Both the position numbers and the translations under genes were made by a program. This document shows positions 31,362-37,604 of a stretch of 37,604 nucleotides of DNA, piece after piece (within the stretch, counting starts at the first letter, position 1; each line of letters starts with the position of its first letter). This DNA comes from a virus. The notes under the pieces are model-generated. The model did no database searches, had not been told where the DNA came from, and was given only the letters and a program-made list of their open reading frames with translations. Location: positions 1 to 37,604 of IMG/VR virus record IMGVR_UViG_3300037339_000081. One strand, 5' to 3'.

Positions 31362-31371
31362 AACTGCGTGA
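30460..31371 (+). CDS. Overprinted +1-frame protein within the cytosine methyltransferase gene
   Basis: A 303-residue frame starting at GTG 30460, four bases after the methyltransferase ATG and able to use the same ribosome site, ending ten bases past it. The protein begins MSWLCSRALVAGYSAGTC and carries strings I recall from a separate phage family of unknown function: FLKYDPDTRSWKT, TLPRWGMMRDG, several LPTP/WPTP repeats (LLPTPQSADWKG, MWPTPVADG, LWPTPTSSEH) and near the end GGKLNPTWVEWLMGWPLGW then MDKYQRW. GC-rich DNA gives long chance frames, so length is not evidence, but these strings are. Whether it is translated is untested. If real, one DNA segment encodes two proteins. Confidence 0.55.
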   Translation: MSWLCSRALVAGYSAGTCSDGAPFAPSSTTPMPQAYLWLDKTTAAWRRFPSGMTCAPLTDDRGEALLTSCLAASRARTSAAQEKAQGSPGSAADFGERWRESFLKYDPDTRSWKTHRSLFDEDLLSSSVTLPRWGMMRDGVCWELTTSERHTSGTAFGSLLPTPQSADWKGAVSATDCAARRVRMGQTNLPEAIVESLRMWPTPVADGDRTTNYAQGGTSLGFAVRNLWPTPTSSEHKYRLQGNSQQSKSLNGQAGGKLNPTWVEWLMGWPLGWTDCAASAMDKYQRWRRLHGACLGVADETA

Positions 31372-33070
31372 TTATCAGCAAGCCGCGGTGGACGCGGTGG
31401 TCAAGTATTGGGAGCGCGGCGGGCTCCACCCGCTCGTTGAGGTGCCCACCGGCGGCGGCAAGAGCGCGATCCTTGGCGCGCTTGCGCGCGTGGTCGTGCA
31501 GGACTGCGGCGGTCGCGTGGTGATCGCCACGCACCGGGCTGAGCTGATCGATCAGGACGCCGCAGCGTGCCGGCGCGTGTGGCCGCAGGCGCCGGTTGGC
31601 ATCTACAGCGCCGCGCTCGGACAGCGGCGCGTCAGCGACATTACCGTGTGTGGGGTGGCGAGCGTCGCAAAGCGCGCCGACGTTCTAGGGCGCGTCGACG
31701 TGCTGATTGTCGACGAGGCGCACCTGATCCCGGCCGAAGGGGATGGGCAGTATCAGACGTTGGTGCGTGGGCTGCGCGAGGCAAACCCCGCGCTGCGCAT
31801 CGTGGGGCTCACGGCGACGCCGTATCGGCTGTCGCAGGGCTACCTCACGCAAAATAGCGGGGCACTCTTCACATCGATCTGCTACCGCGTCGACGTGGCG
31901 AGCCTGATCGCGCAGGGGCACCTTGCGCCGCTGGTGACGGGCGCGGTCGGAGCGCAGATCGACACCGACGCGCTCGCCGTGCGCGCGGGTGAATTTGCTG
32001 CGCGCGACCTCGAGCTCGCGGCCGACGTGGCCAGCGTGACCGAGCACGTCGCCGATGACGTGGCTGCGGCGCTTCAGGCGGGCCGTACGTCGGCGCTGCT
32101 CTTTGGCGTGGGTGTCGCTCACGCGCACCACCTGGCCGAAGCCGTGCGCGATCGTGGCGTGTCCTGCGAGGTCATCGTGGGCGAGACCGAGCAGATGGTG
32201 CGTCAGGCGATCATCGGCCGCTTCCGTCGGCGGGAACTTCAGGCCATCGCATCGTGCGACGTCCTCACCACCGGCTTTGACGCGCCCGTCGTCGACACGC
32301 TGGCGGTCGTGCGCCCGACGTGTTCGGCGTCGCTATGGGTGCAGATGGTGGGCCGCGGCATGCGTCCCGCAGAGGGCAAGAGCGACTGCTTGGTGCTCGA
32401 TTACGGGGGGAACATCGCAAGACACGGCCCCGTCGACGACGTGCGGATCAAGGAGCGCAAGGGCGAGGGCGGCGGCGACGCGCCGGTGAAGACGTGCCCG
32501 AACTGCTGCGCGCAGTGCCCTGCGGGCGCGCGGACGTGCAGCGAGTGCGACGCCGAATTCCCGCCACCGGAGAAAAAGGCGAACGCGCGCGCGTCCGATC
32601 TGCCGGTGCTGTCGACCGGGTCGATCGACGGCACCAAGACGACGGAGACGGTGCACGACGTTGCGGAAGTGGCGTTCGTGCGGCACGACAAGAGGGGCGG
32701 CGGCACTCCTAGCTTGCGCGTCGATTACTACGCGCCCGCGGCGTCGGCGTCGGCAATCCCGACGAAGATTGCGAGCGAGTGGATCTGCATTGAACACGAG
32801 GGCTTTGCGCACGCGAAGGCGTGCGGCTGGTGGGCGCGCAACGTCAACACTCGCATGCCCGACACCGTCGACGAAGCGGTCGAACGCCTGCGCGCGGGCG
32901 AGATGCGCCGTGCTGAAGCGATCAAGACGAAACCCGATGGGGACTTCACGCGCGTTGTGGGTTTGCTGCTCGCGCGCGGGCGCGAGCCTGGCGAAGACGA
33001 CGACGTGACCGAGGCGCCGACGACGGCGCCGGTTGATCCTTTTGATGGCATCGACGATCTGCCGTTTTAA
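31358..33070 (+). CDS. SF2 DNA helicase (DEAH type) with zinc ribbon
   Basis: A 570-residue helicase. It has Walker A PTGGGKS (30-36), DEAH (119-122), TATP (152-155), TTGFDAP (304-310) and QMVGRGMRP (329-337). A zinc-binding cluster with six Cys (C380 to C397; CPNCCAQC and CSEC) follows the helicase core, then a C-terminal region with VALF-type strand VAFVRHD and an acidic tail (DPFDGIDDLPF), which may contact a replication or SSB-like partner. ATG at 31358 overlaps the methyltransferase stop. Likely acts in replication fork unwinding or recombination. Confidence 0.85.
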   Translation: MKLRDYQQAAVDAVVKYWERGGLHPLVEVPTGGGKSAILGALARVVVQDCGGRVVIATHRAELIDQDAAACRRVWPQAPVGIYSAALGQRRVSDITVCGVASVAKRADVLGRVDVLIVDEAHLIPAEGDGQYQTLVRGLREANPALRIVGLTATPYRLSQGYLTQNSGALFTSICYRVDVASLIAQGHLAPLVTGAVGAQIDTDALAVRAGEFAARDLELAADVASVTEHVADDVAAALQAGRTSALLFGVGVAHAHHLAEAVRDRGVSCEVIVGETEQMVRQAIIGRFRRRELQAIASCDVLTTGFDAPVVDTLAVVRPTCSASLWVQMVGRGMRPAEGKSDCLVLDYGGNIARHGPVDDVRIKERKGEGGGDAPVKTCPNCCAQCPAGARTCSECDAEFPPPEKKANARASDLPVLSTGSIDGTKTTETVHDVAEVAFVRHDKRGGGTPSLRVDYYAPAASASAIPTKIASEWICIEHEGFAHAKACGWWARNVNTRMPDTVDEAVERLRAGEMRRAEAIKTKPDGDFTRVVGLLLARGREPGEDDDVTEAPTTAPVDPFDGIDDLPF

Positions 33071-33073
33071 AGA

Positions 33074-33106
33074 CAACGCCCGCCGAGGGAGAGACGGCGG
33101 GCGTTG
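33074..33106 (+). terminator. Strong hairpin without T tract after helicase gene
   Basis: A perfect 12-bp stem CAACGCCCGCCG / CGGCGGGCGTTG around loop AGGGAGAGA, starting three bases after the helicase stop. No T run follows, so it may pause polymerase, stabilise the upstream mRNA 3' end, or act in attenuation rather than terminate. The primase operon lies downstream. Confidence 0.5.
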
Positions 33107-33130
33107 CAGGGTGTTGTCGGAGACCACGAC

Positions 33131-33202
33131 GTGACCGACGAAAAGAGCCTAGCCGTCGACACGACGACGTGCAAGGCACGAAAGAGGAGACCACGAAAAT
33201 GA
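33131..33202 (+). CDS. Tiny basic ORF before primase-helicase gene, 23 aa
   Basis: GTG 33131 is preceded by GGAGACCACGAC and the frame stops at TGA 33200-33202, overlapping the ATG of the next gene by four bases (ATGA). The 23-residue product (MTDEKSLAVDTTTCKARKRRPRK) is strongly basic at its C terminus. The good initiation text and overlap suggest a leader peptide that couples translation of the primase gene, or a genuine small protein. Confidence 0.4.
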   Translation: MTDEKSLAVDTTTCKARKRRPRK

Positions 33203-35484
33203 CGAACGTTGAAATTGCACTTGCGCTGGCCAAGCGCGGCTGGCCGGTGTTTCCTGTCGGCGCGAACAAGCGCCCGATAATCAAAGACTGGCCGAATAGA
33301 GCCAGCCTCGACGAGGGCGCCATTCAGGGGATGTGGCGCGGCTACCCATCGGCGCTGGTGGCGATTGTCACCGGGCGACGCAGCGGCGTCTTCATCGTCG
33401 ACGTCGACGCAGGCGACGACCACCCGATCCACGACAAGCTAGACCCCACGCTTGTCGTCGGAACACCACGCGGAGGGCGGCATTATTACTACTTGATGCC
33501 CCAAGGGCTCGACGACGACGACGTGCTGCGGAACACGCAGAAAGCAGATCGGTGCCTTGGCTTTGGCGACGTCGACACGCGCGGAAACGGCGGCTACGTC
33601 GTGGCGCCTGGCTGCGTCGTGGGCGAGGGCAAGGGATACGAGATCCTCGTCGACGTGCCGCCATTGCCGATGCCGTCGTGGGTGCTTGACGCGATGCGGG
33701 CTTACAAGCGCGCCAGCGTGGCGGCGCAGCGTGCGCTGGTCATGCCTGCGCGGCTTGACGATCGAAGCGTGGCGCTGCGCCGAGCTCGGGCCTACGCGGC
33801 GAAGATGCCGCCTGCGGTCAGCGGCAGCGGCGGGCACAACGCGACGATGGCGGTTGCGCGCGCGTGCGCTACGGGCTTCGGGCTGGCCGAGGGCGAGATC
33901 CTCGACGTGCTGCGCGAGTACAACGCGCGCTGCTCGCCGCCGTGGTCTGAGCGCGAGCTCGAGCACAAGGCGCGCGAGGCGGCGACGAAGCCCGACCCGA
34001 AAGGGAACTCGCCGGGGCACTTGCTCGCGTCGACGCTCGATGATCCGTTCCATGGCGCCGAGATCCACGGCGGCGGCGTGCTCGACCTTGCCGCGCTGTT
34101 ACCGACCGAAATGATCGCACCGGGCGCCGTGGGCGCCGTCGAGCGCCAGCGGAGGGAGTTCCGGCGACTGCCGGAGCGGGACGACGCGTTGACGTGGCGC
34201 CTGTACGACGAGGTCGTCGCGCTTGGCGGGCTGTGCGCGACGTTCCCGCAGTGGGTGATCGCTGGGTCGGACTACCCGCAGCCAGGGCTGACGCTAGGCG
34301 CGCTTGTCGCGCTGGGGTCTGCGATCTGCGGTCGGCGGTGGACCTACGACCGGGCGACGTCGGCTCAGATCGTGGTCAACGTGGCCGAGACGGCGTCAGG
34401 GAAAGGGCGCCCACAGCAGGCGGTGACGCAGGCACTCGGGCGATCGTGGGCGCGCCTGGTCGGGCCGAATGACCTTTCGTCCACCGTGTCGACAATCGCG
34501 CGGCTTGAGCAAGCGACCTACGAGGGTCACGCGCTGCTAATGGTGCTCGACGAGTACGGCCCGCGGCTCAAAAGCCTGTTCGACGGCCGGTCAGGGCACC
34601 AGAGAGACACCCGGTCACTGCTGCTCACGATGGCGACGACAGGGACGGGCACCTACGTCGCAGCTACCTCGATGGCGCGCGGTGGGCAGGATCGGACACT
34701 GATCGCGCCGTCGCTGTCGATCCTAGGGTCGTCGACGCCTGCGGCGCTGCACGACGCCGTCGGGCAGCTTGCGGTCGACGACGGTTTTTTGGGGCGTCAC
34801 CTGTGGTTTGAGGCGCTGTCGATGCTGCCGAAGCGCCAGCGGCCGGACCCGACGGCGCGCGACGTGCCGATCGCGGTGGCGGCAGCCATCGACGGGTGGA
34901 GGCAAGAGCATGACGAGTGGGTCAAGGCCAACCCCCATGGCGACACGGCCAAGGGTGACGCGATCCGCGTGTACGTGCCCGACGAAGTGCAAGACAGCGG
35001 GGGGATCGCGATCCTGGCTGACTACGGCGAGGACTGCGACGACCGGCGCCGAGTGCCGGTGGCGGGTGACGTCCCACCGGCGCTGCTCGGTCGGTGCGCC
35101 GAGCACGCGGGGCGCGTCGCGCTGGTCCTGGCCGTATTGCGCGCACAGCCAGGCGAGTGGCCCGTCGTGGACGAAGCCGTCGTCCTGTGCGCCATCGGCA
35201 TCGTCGAGGCCTCTGCGGGCATCGTGGCGCGCTCTCTGCGGGACCATCAGGCGCCACGGTGGGACGACGCGGCGGGGCAGGTCGCAGCAGTCGAGGCGGC
35301 GATCATGGCCTGCGCCGACGGCGACGGGTGGGCGAGTAAGTCGGAGGTGCTGCGAGCGTGCCGCAAGCTCCGCGCCGCCGACGTCGACGCGGCGTGTGAG
35401 CGCCTGCGCACCGAGGAGCGGCTCGAGGTCATGGCGCGGGCGACGAAGGGGCGATCTGCGGTGTGCTTGCGATTGCTGGCGTGA
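33199..35484 (+). CDS. Primase-polymerase with C-terminal helicase-like domain (DUF3987-like)
   Basis: A 761-residue fusion. The N-terminal domain is an archaeo-eukaryotic primase type: VFIVDVDAG with D68 and D70, GGRHYYY with H95, and GDVDTRGNGGYVVAPG (124-139). A linker leads to the second half, with AETASGKGRPQQ (near 400) and LLMVLDEYGPRL (near 450) as likely Walker A and B, the pattern of DUF3987 helicase-like proteins. It should prime and perhaps elongate DNA and help unwind at the phage origin. ATG at 33199 has AGAGGAGACC upstream. It ends the rightward early operon. Confidence 0.8.
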   Translation: MTNVEIALALAKRGWPVFPVGANKRPIIKDWPNRASLDEGAIQGMWRGYPSALVAIVTGRRSGVFIVDVDAGDDHPIHDKLDPTLVVGTPRGGRHYYYLMPQGLDDDDVLRNTQKADRCLGFGDVDTRGNGGYVVAPGCVVGEGKGYEILVDVPPLPMPSWVLDAMRAYKRASVAAQRALVMPARLDDRSVALRRARAYAAKMPPAVSGSGGHNATMAVARACATGFGLAEGEILDVLREYNARCSPPWSERELEHKAREAATKPDPKGNSPGHLLASTLDDPFHGAEIHGGGVLDLAALLPTEMIAPGAVGAVERQRREFRRLPERDDALTWRLYDEVVALGGLCATFPQWVIAGSDYPQPGLTLGALVALGSAICGRRWTYDRATSAQIVVNVAETASGKGRPQQAVTQALGRSWARLVGPNDLSSTVSTIARLEQATYEGHALLMVLDEYGPRLKSLFDGRSGHQRDTRSLLLTMATTGTGTYVAATSMARGGQDRTLIAPSLSILGSSTPAALHDAVGQLAVDDGFLGRHLWFEALSMLPKRQRPDPTARDVPIAVAAAIDGWRQEHDEWVKANPHGDTAKGDAIRVYVPDEVQDSGGIAILADYGEDCDDRRRVPVAGDVPPALLGRCAEHAGRVALVLAVLRAQPGEWPVVDEAVVLCAIGIVEASAGIVARSLRDHQAPRWDDAAGQVAAVEAAIMACADGDGWASKSEVLRACRKLRAADVDAACERLRTEERLEVMARATKGRSAVCLRLLA

Positions 35485-35596
35485 TCGAGTAGACTGAGCG
35501 TTGCCCGTTTCGATTTCCTGAACTTCTTGCCTTCTTTCCGAGGGGGTATAAGGGGAACGCGATCGAGATGGGTATAGGATCTGGATAGGAAGTTTG

Positions 35597-35621
35597 GGAT
35601 CTTGTCAGATCCTTGGACAAG
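35597..35621 (+). promoter_or_regulatory. Two mutually exclusive hairpins (possible attenuator)
   Basis: GGATCT-TGTC-AGATCC (35597-35612) and CTTGTC-AGATCCTTG-GACAAG (35601-35621) share bases, so only one can form at a time. A rho-independent terminator lies 25 bases downstream. Confidence 0.4.
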
Positions 35622-35645
35622 TGTTTTCTTTCGCTGACGCAGACT

Positions 35646-35675
35646 AAACCCGCCTACAGCGGCGGGTTTTTTCTT
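35646..35675 (+). terminator. Rho-independent terminator after the primase operon
   Basis: Stem AAACCCGCC / GGCGGGTTT with loop TACAGC and a following TTTCTT. A nine-bp stem, GC-rich with a T tract, ends the rightward early transcript. Confidence 0.85.
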
Positions 35676-35708
35676 GCCTATTCGCGCAAAGCATGAAACA
35701 ACGAACGA

Positions 35709-35999
35709 ATGAACGAACCAGCAATCCTAGCGGCTGAACCGTTGACGGCACGCAAAAAGAAAGAACTCGGATGCGCTGACGCAGCGGCAAAGATCGTCGG
35801 CTACTTGGCAAACGGCCCGGCGCCACGATCAGAAATCTTGCGGCGGTTCTACAGCGTCGGCTTGACCGCTGGCGTACTTGACGAAACGTGCCGCGGCCTG
35901 CTCGACGACGGGACGATCGCTGTCGACCGCGTGCGGTCAAAGGGGCGCCCGGCTCTCGTGATCCGATTAACCGACGAGGCGCGTGCGGCGCTGGCCTGA
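35709..35999 (+). CDS. Small winged-helix-like protein, 96 aa
   Basis: A 96-residue protein (MNEPAILAAEPLTARKKKELGCADAAAKIVGYLANGP...) with a helix-turn-helix-wing look at about residues 28-90 (SEILRRFYSVGLTAGVLDETCRGLLDDGTIAVDR and RPALVIRLTDEARAAL). It may regulate early-late switching. ATG at 35709 lacks a strong ribosome site and sits in a run of GAAC/GAAT repeats (35702-35719). It stands alone between two terminators, so it has its own transcription unit. Confidence 0.55.
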   Translation: MNEPAILAAEPLTARKKKELGCADAAAKIVGYLANGPAPRSEILRRFYSVGLTAGVLDETCRGLLDDGTIAVDRVRSKGRPALVIRLTDEARAALA

Positions 36000-36092
36000 C
36001 GCACCGTCCGGCGGGGCGGCGCATCGTTGGCGCGATCCTAGCGGTTGCGCGTGGCGCGCAACGTGACCCTAGGAGGCGGCGGGCGATCTGCG

Positions 36093-36104
36093 GTCAAGCG
36101 TGCG
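36093..36104. promoter_or_regulatory. Second copy of operator half-site GTCAAGCGTGCG
   Basis: The 12-mer equals bases 30361-30372 of the early palindrome, and both copies are preceded by GATCTGC. The right arm is imperfect here (GCCTTGCCTGACC). It may bind the same regulator ahead of the late region. Confidence 0.45.
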
Positions 36105-36159
36105 TGCCTTGCCTGACCCGCAAAGAAAAACCTTTTACCTTAAGCACTATTGAAGATCC

Positions 36160-36183
36160 GGCCCCCGAAAGGGGGCCTTTCGC
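36160..36183 (+). terminator. Rho-independent terminator after the winged-helix gene
   Basis: Stem GGCCCCC / GGGGGCC with tetraloop GAAA and following TTTCGCTT. It insulates the late control region from upstream transcription. Confidence 0.75.
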
Positions 36184-36238
36184 TTGCGCGTCGCCCGGTG
36201 GCGCGCTACACCTCGACGGCAAGCACGTACAGCGGTGG

Positions 36239-36263
36239 CGATGGGGGCATGGTGCCCCCGTCG
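36239..36263. promoter_or_regulatory. Strong inverted repeat before late genes
   Basis: GGGGGCA-TGG-TGCCCCC (36243-36259), extendable by A-T, G-C and a wobble pair to an 11-bp stem, followed by TCGTTTTGTG. Either a terminator with a weak T tract or an operator near the late promoter. Confidence 0.45.
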
Positions 36264-36318
36264 TCGTTTTGTGTGCTAAGCTGAGTCTGGTTTCAGAGAA
36301 AACAGGAAGCGTGCCAAC

Positions 36319-36621
36319 ATGGCGAAGTTTCAGAAAGGGCAGAGCGGCAACCCTTCCGGCCGCCCCAAGCTTCTGCCCGGCGTGATGACTCGCGCCGAGG
36401 CACTGTCGGCGCTGGCGAACCTGGTTCCGTCGGCGCTTGAGGCGTTGCAGGCGTGCCTCGTCAGCGATGACGAGAAGGTGCGCCTACGGGCGGCTGAGCT
36501 CGTCCTTGAGCGGCACTTGGGCAAGGTGAGCGAAGCGCAGCCTGTGCAGCAGGACGACGAGGGCAAGGTCGACACGGTGGACTTCGTGCCGGCGGTCGTG
36601 ACGACGACGGCGGCAGAATGA
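36319..36621 (+). CDS. Terminase small subunit-like protein (DUF5681-type N terminus)
   Basis: A 100-residue protein beginning MAKFQKGQSGNPSGRPK, the conserved start of DUF5681-type phage proteins often encoded just before the large terminase. The rest is helical (LSALANLVPSALEALQACL, KVRLRAAELVLERHL), compatible with the DNA-binding/oligomer part of a small terminase. ATG at 36319 follows AGGAAG. The functional call is inferred from synteny; it may instead be a separate accessory protein. Confidence 0.6.
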   Translation: MAKFQKGQSGNPSGRPKLLPGVMTRAEALSALANLVPSALEALQACLVSDDEKVRLRAAELVLERHLGKVSEAQPVQQDDEGKVDTVDFVPAVVTTTAAE

Positions 36622-36818
36622 CGCGCACAGACGGGATCGGGACCATCGTGCGCGGTGACGTGGTCGTGCTCGTGCTTGGCTCGACGCGGACGGAGATGAG
36701 CGCAGACGCCGCGCGCGCGGTGGCGACTCTGCTGCTGACCGGCGCAGATCTGGCCGAGGGCAGCGACGTCACCGAGCGCGACGACGACGAGCCGACGACG
36801 GGGCGAGGGGACGCGTGA
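36618..36818 (+). CDS. Small hypothetical protein between terminase genes, 66 aa
   Basis: A 66-residue protein (MTRTDGIGTIVRGDVVVLVLG...) that overlaps the upstream gene by four bases (ATGA) and the terminase GTG by four bases (GTGA). A short beta segment is followed by a helix (SADAARAVATLLLTGADLAE) and an acidic tail. Tight coupling on both sides suggests it is expressed with the packaging genes. Function unknown. Confidence 0.5.
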   Translation: MTRTDGIGTIVRGDVVVLVLGSTRTEMSADAARAVATLLLTGADLAEGSDVTERDDDEPTTGRGDA

Positions 36819-37604
36819 CGGGCGCGCGAGGCGTGGCCCAATTCGGGCAGCGTCACCTCGAAGTGCTGGCCGACCGTGGGCCGGGCGTGCGCGTGGTGTC
36901 GGGTGGGTATGGCTCGGGCAAGACGAGCTTGGGCGTCGCGTTCCTGCTCGACCTGGGGCTGCGTGAGGGCCACGCCGGCCCGATCCTCGGGTGCGAACCG
37001 ACCTACCCGATGGTGCGCGACGTGATGGAGAGATCGATTGCGGAGAACCTCGGCCGCTGGGGCGTGCCCTATCGGCACTGGAAGCAGGCCCATATTTTCG
37101 AGGTGGGCAGGGCGCGCAAGTTTGAGGTCTGGTGCCGCAGCCTCGACCGTCCGCGCTCGACGGAGGGGATCAACGCAATCGGGGCATGGATCGACGAGTG
37201 GGAGCTTTGCGACGTCGAGGCGCTCGTGCCCGCCATGCAGCGCGTGCGCGTCGGTGGCGCACTTGAGACGCTGCTGACCGGCACGCCCGAAGGCTACGGC
37301 CCTGCGTACGAGCTCATCCTCGCAAAGCCAAGCCCGACGACGCGCGCGTACGTAATCCGCACGCGCGACAACCCCTTCTTGCCCGCGTCCTACATCGACG
37401 ACAGCAAAGCGAGGCTCGGCACCGACGAGGCGATCTCTGAGAAGCTCGAGGGCGTGCGCACGGCGCGCGGTGGCCGCGTCTATGCCCGCTTCGCCCGGCA
37501 GACGCACGCTGTCGCGCCGGCCGTGGTCAAGCCTGGCAGGGGCAGGCTTGCCGTCGGGTGCGACTTCAACGTGCGCGCCATGCAGTGGGTCGTGGCCGAG
37601 ATCG
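36815..37604 (+). CDS. terL: Terminase large subunit, N-terminal part (partial at window end)
   Basis: This is the ATPase half of the packaging motor. Start GTG 36815 overlaps the previous stop. Walker A GGYGSGKT is at residues 30-37 and Walker B AWIDEWE with the catalytic acidic pair at 127-128, followed by a TLLTGTPEG coupling motif (152-160). The sequence past 37477 is identical to bases 147-273 of the window, which lead into the nuclease half at the window start. A frame joined at that point makes a full terminase of about 445 residues. Confidence 0.9.
   Translation, partial: MTGARGVAQFGQRHLEVLADRGPGVRVVSGGYGSGKTSLGVAFLLDLGLREGHAGPILGCEPTYPMVRDVMERSIAENLGRWGVPYRHWKQAHIFEVGRARKFEVWCRSLDRPRSTEGINAIGAWIDEWELCDVEALVPAMQRVRVGGALETLLTGTPEGYGPAYELILAKPSPTTRAYVIRTRDNPFLPASYIDDSKARLGTDEAISEKLEGVRTARGGRVYARFARQTHAVAPAVVKPGRGRLAVGCDFNVRAMQWVVAEI
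37332..37604. repeat. Terminal direct repeat equal to window start (circular closure)
   Basis: Bases 37332-37604 align with 1-273. The last 127 bases (37478-37604 and 147-273) are identical; the first 146 differ at about 19 places, mostly synonymous. The unit length is therefore about 37,331 bp. The exact 127-base overlap is typical of a de Bruijn-graph assembly at k = 127. Confidence 0.85.

Larger units (their letters stand above)
35485..35708. other. AT-richer non-coding region with repeats and hairpins (origin or attenuator candidate)
   Basis: This 224-bp gap follows the primase gene. It has purine-rich GGGTATA repeats (about 35545-35550 GGTATAAGG and 35570-35578 GGTATAGGA, then GGATAGG), alternative hairpins at 35597-35621, and a terminator at 35646-35675. 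A TATAAG -10-like element is near 35547 with no good -35. Location next to the replication gene makes it a plausible replication origin, but no iterons or DnaA boxes are clear. Confidence 0.4.
36000..36318. other. 319-bp non-coding control region before late genes
   Basis: No gene that I can support lies here. It holds a 12-base operator-like site (36093-36104), a terminator (36160-36183), a strong hairpin (36239-36263) and a TGTGCTAAGCT extended -10-like element (36273-36282) before the small-terminase ATG. It probably contains the late promoter. Confidence 0.5.

Noticed and set aside
1-37604. Integrase, attachment sites or lysogeny module
   Set aside because: I saw no recombinase motif and no long CI-like repressor with a protease domain; the XRE proteins alone do not prove temperate life.
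1-37604. tRNA or rRNA genes
   Set aside because: No cloverleaf with conserved TTCGAATC-like arm and acceptor pairing was seen in the gaps.

Overview
The window is almost one complete genome of a tailed double-stranded DNA bacteriophage. Evidence for a siphovirus layout is a terminase with ATPase and nuclease motifs, portal, MuF-like protein, scaffold, major capsid, tail tube, a tail-chaperone pair with a -1 slippery site, a short tape measure and a tail tip. I saw no integrase, tRNA, CRISPR array or insertion sequence. The DNA is visibly GC-rich, with many GTG starts, clear Shine-Dalgarno sites, sigma70-like promoters in the early control region and Sec-type signal sequences. That suggests a bacterial host with a sigma70 RNA polymerase, perhaps a Gram-negative proteobacterium; the host cannot be named from sequence. 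The last 273 bases repeat the first 273: 127 bases exactly and 146 bases with about 19 mismatches. The map therefore closes into a circle of about 37,331 bp, with two strain variants at the junction inside the terminase gene.

Layout. (1) Late genes, plus strand, 36319-37604 continuing at 1-23853: small terminase-like protein, small ORF, large terminase, portal, MuF-like protein, virion morphogenesis protein, scaffold and major capsid (followed by a strong terminator). Then come small structural proteins, a block of three exported Cys-containing proteins, a lysis cassette (TM/coiled-coil protein, holin-like protein, Cys-His endolysin), a metallophosphoesterase, a connector-like protein, tail terminator-like protein, tail tube, fibre-like proteins, frameshifted chaperone, tape measure and tail-tip proteins. 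(2) Early leftward operon, minus strand, 30288 down to 23825: small DNA-binding proteins, RecA-like/Sak4-type ATPase, DUF6948-like protein, a Gly-X repeat protein, DUF669-like protein, a terminator, XRE regulator, RusA-like protein, RecB-like nuclease, beta-class DNA methyltransferase, second XRE-type protein, zinc-ribbon protein and small membrane protein. (3) Early rightward operon, plus strand, 30456-35484: cytosine methyltransferase with a second conserved-looking protein in its +1 frame, SF2 helicase, a tiny basic ORF, and a primase-polymerase/helicase. Non-coding regions with hairpins follow at 35485-35708 and 36000-36318.

Control. The leftward and rightward operons diverge from 30289-30455. 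Two sigma70-like promoters there have their -35 boxes in the two arms of one 18-bp palindrome, so one protein could control both. A 12-base copy of half of this site occurs at 36093-36104, ahead of the late genes.

The observations most worth following are the dual-frame methyltransferase locus (30456-31371), the divergent promoter palindrome, the Gly-X repeat gene (28296-28784), the exported Cys-rich trio (6731-9833) and the tail-chaperone frameshift (16975-16981).
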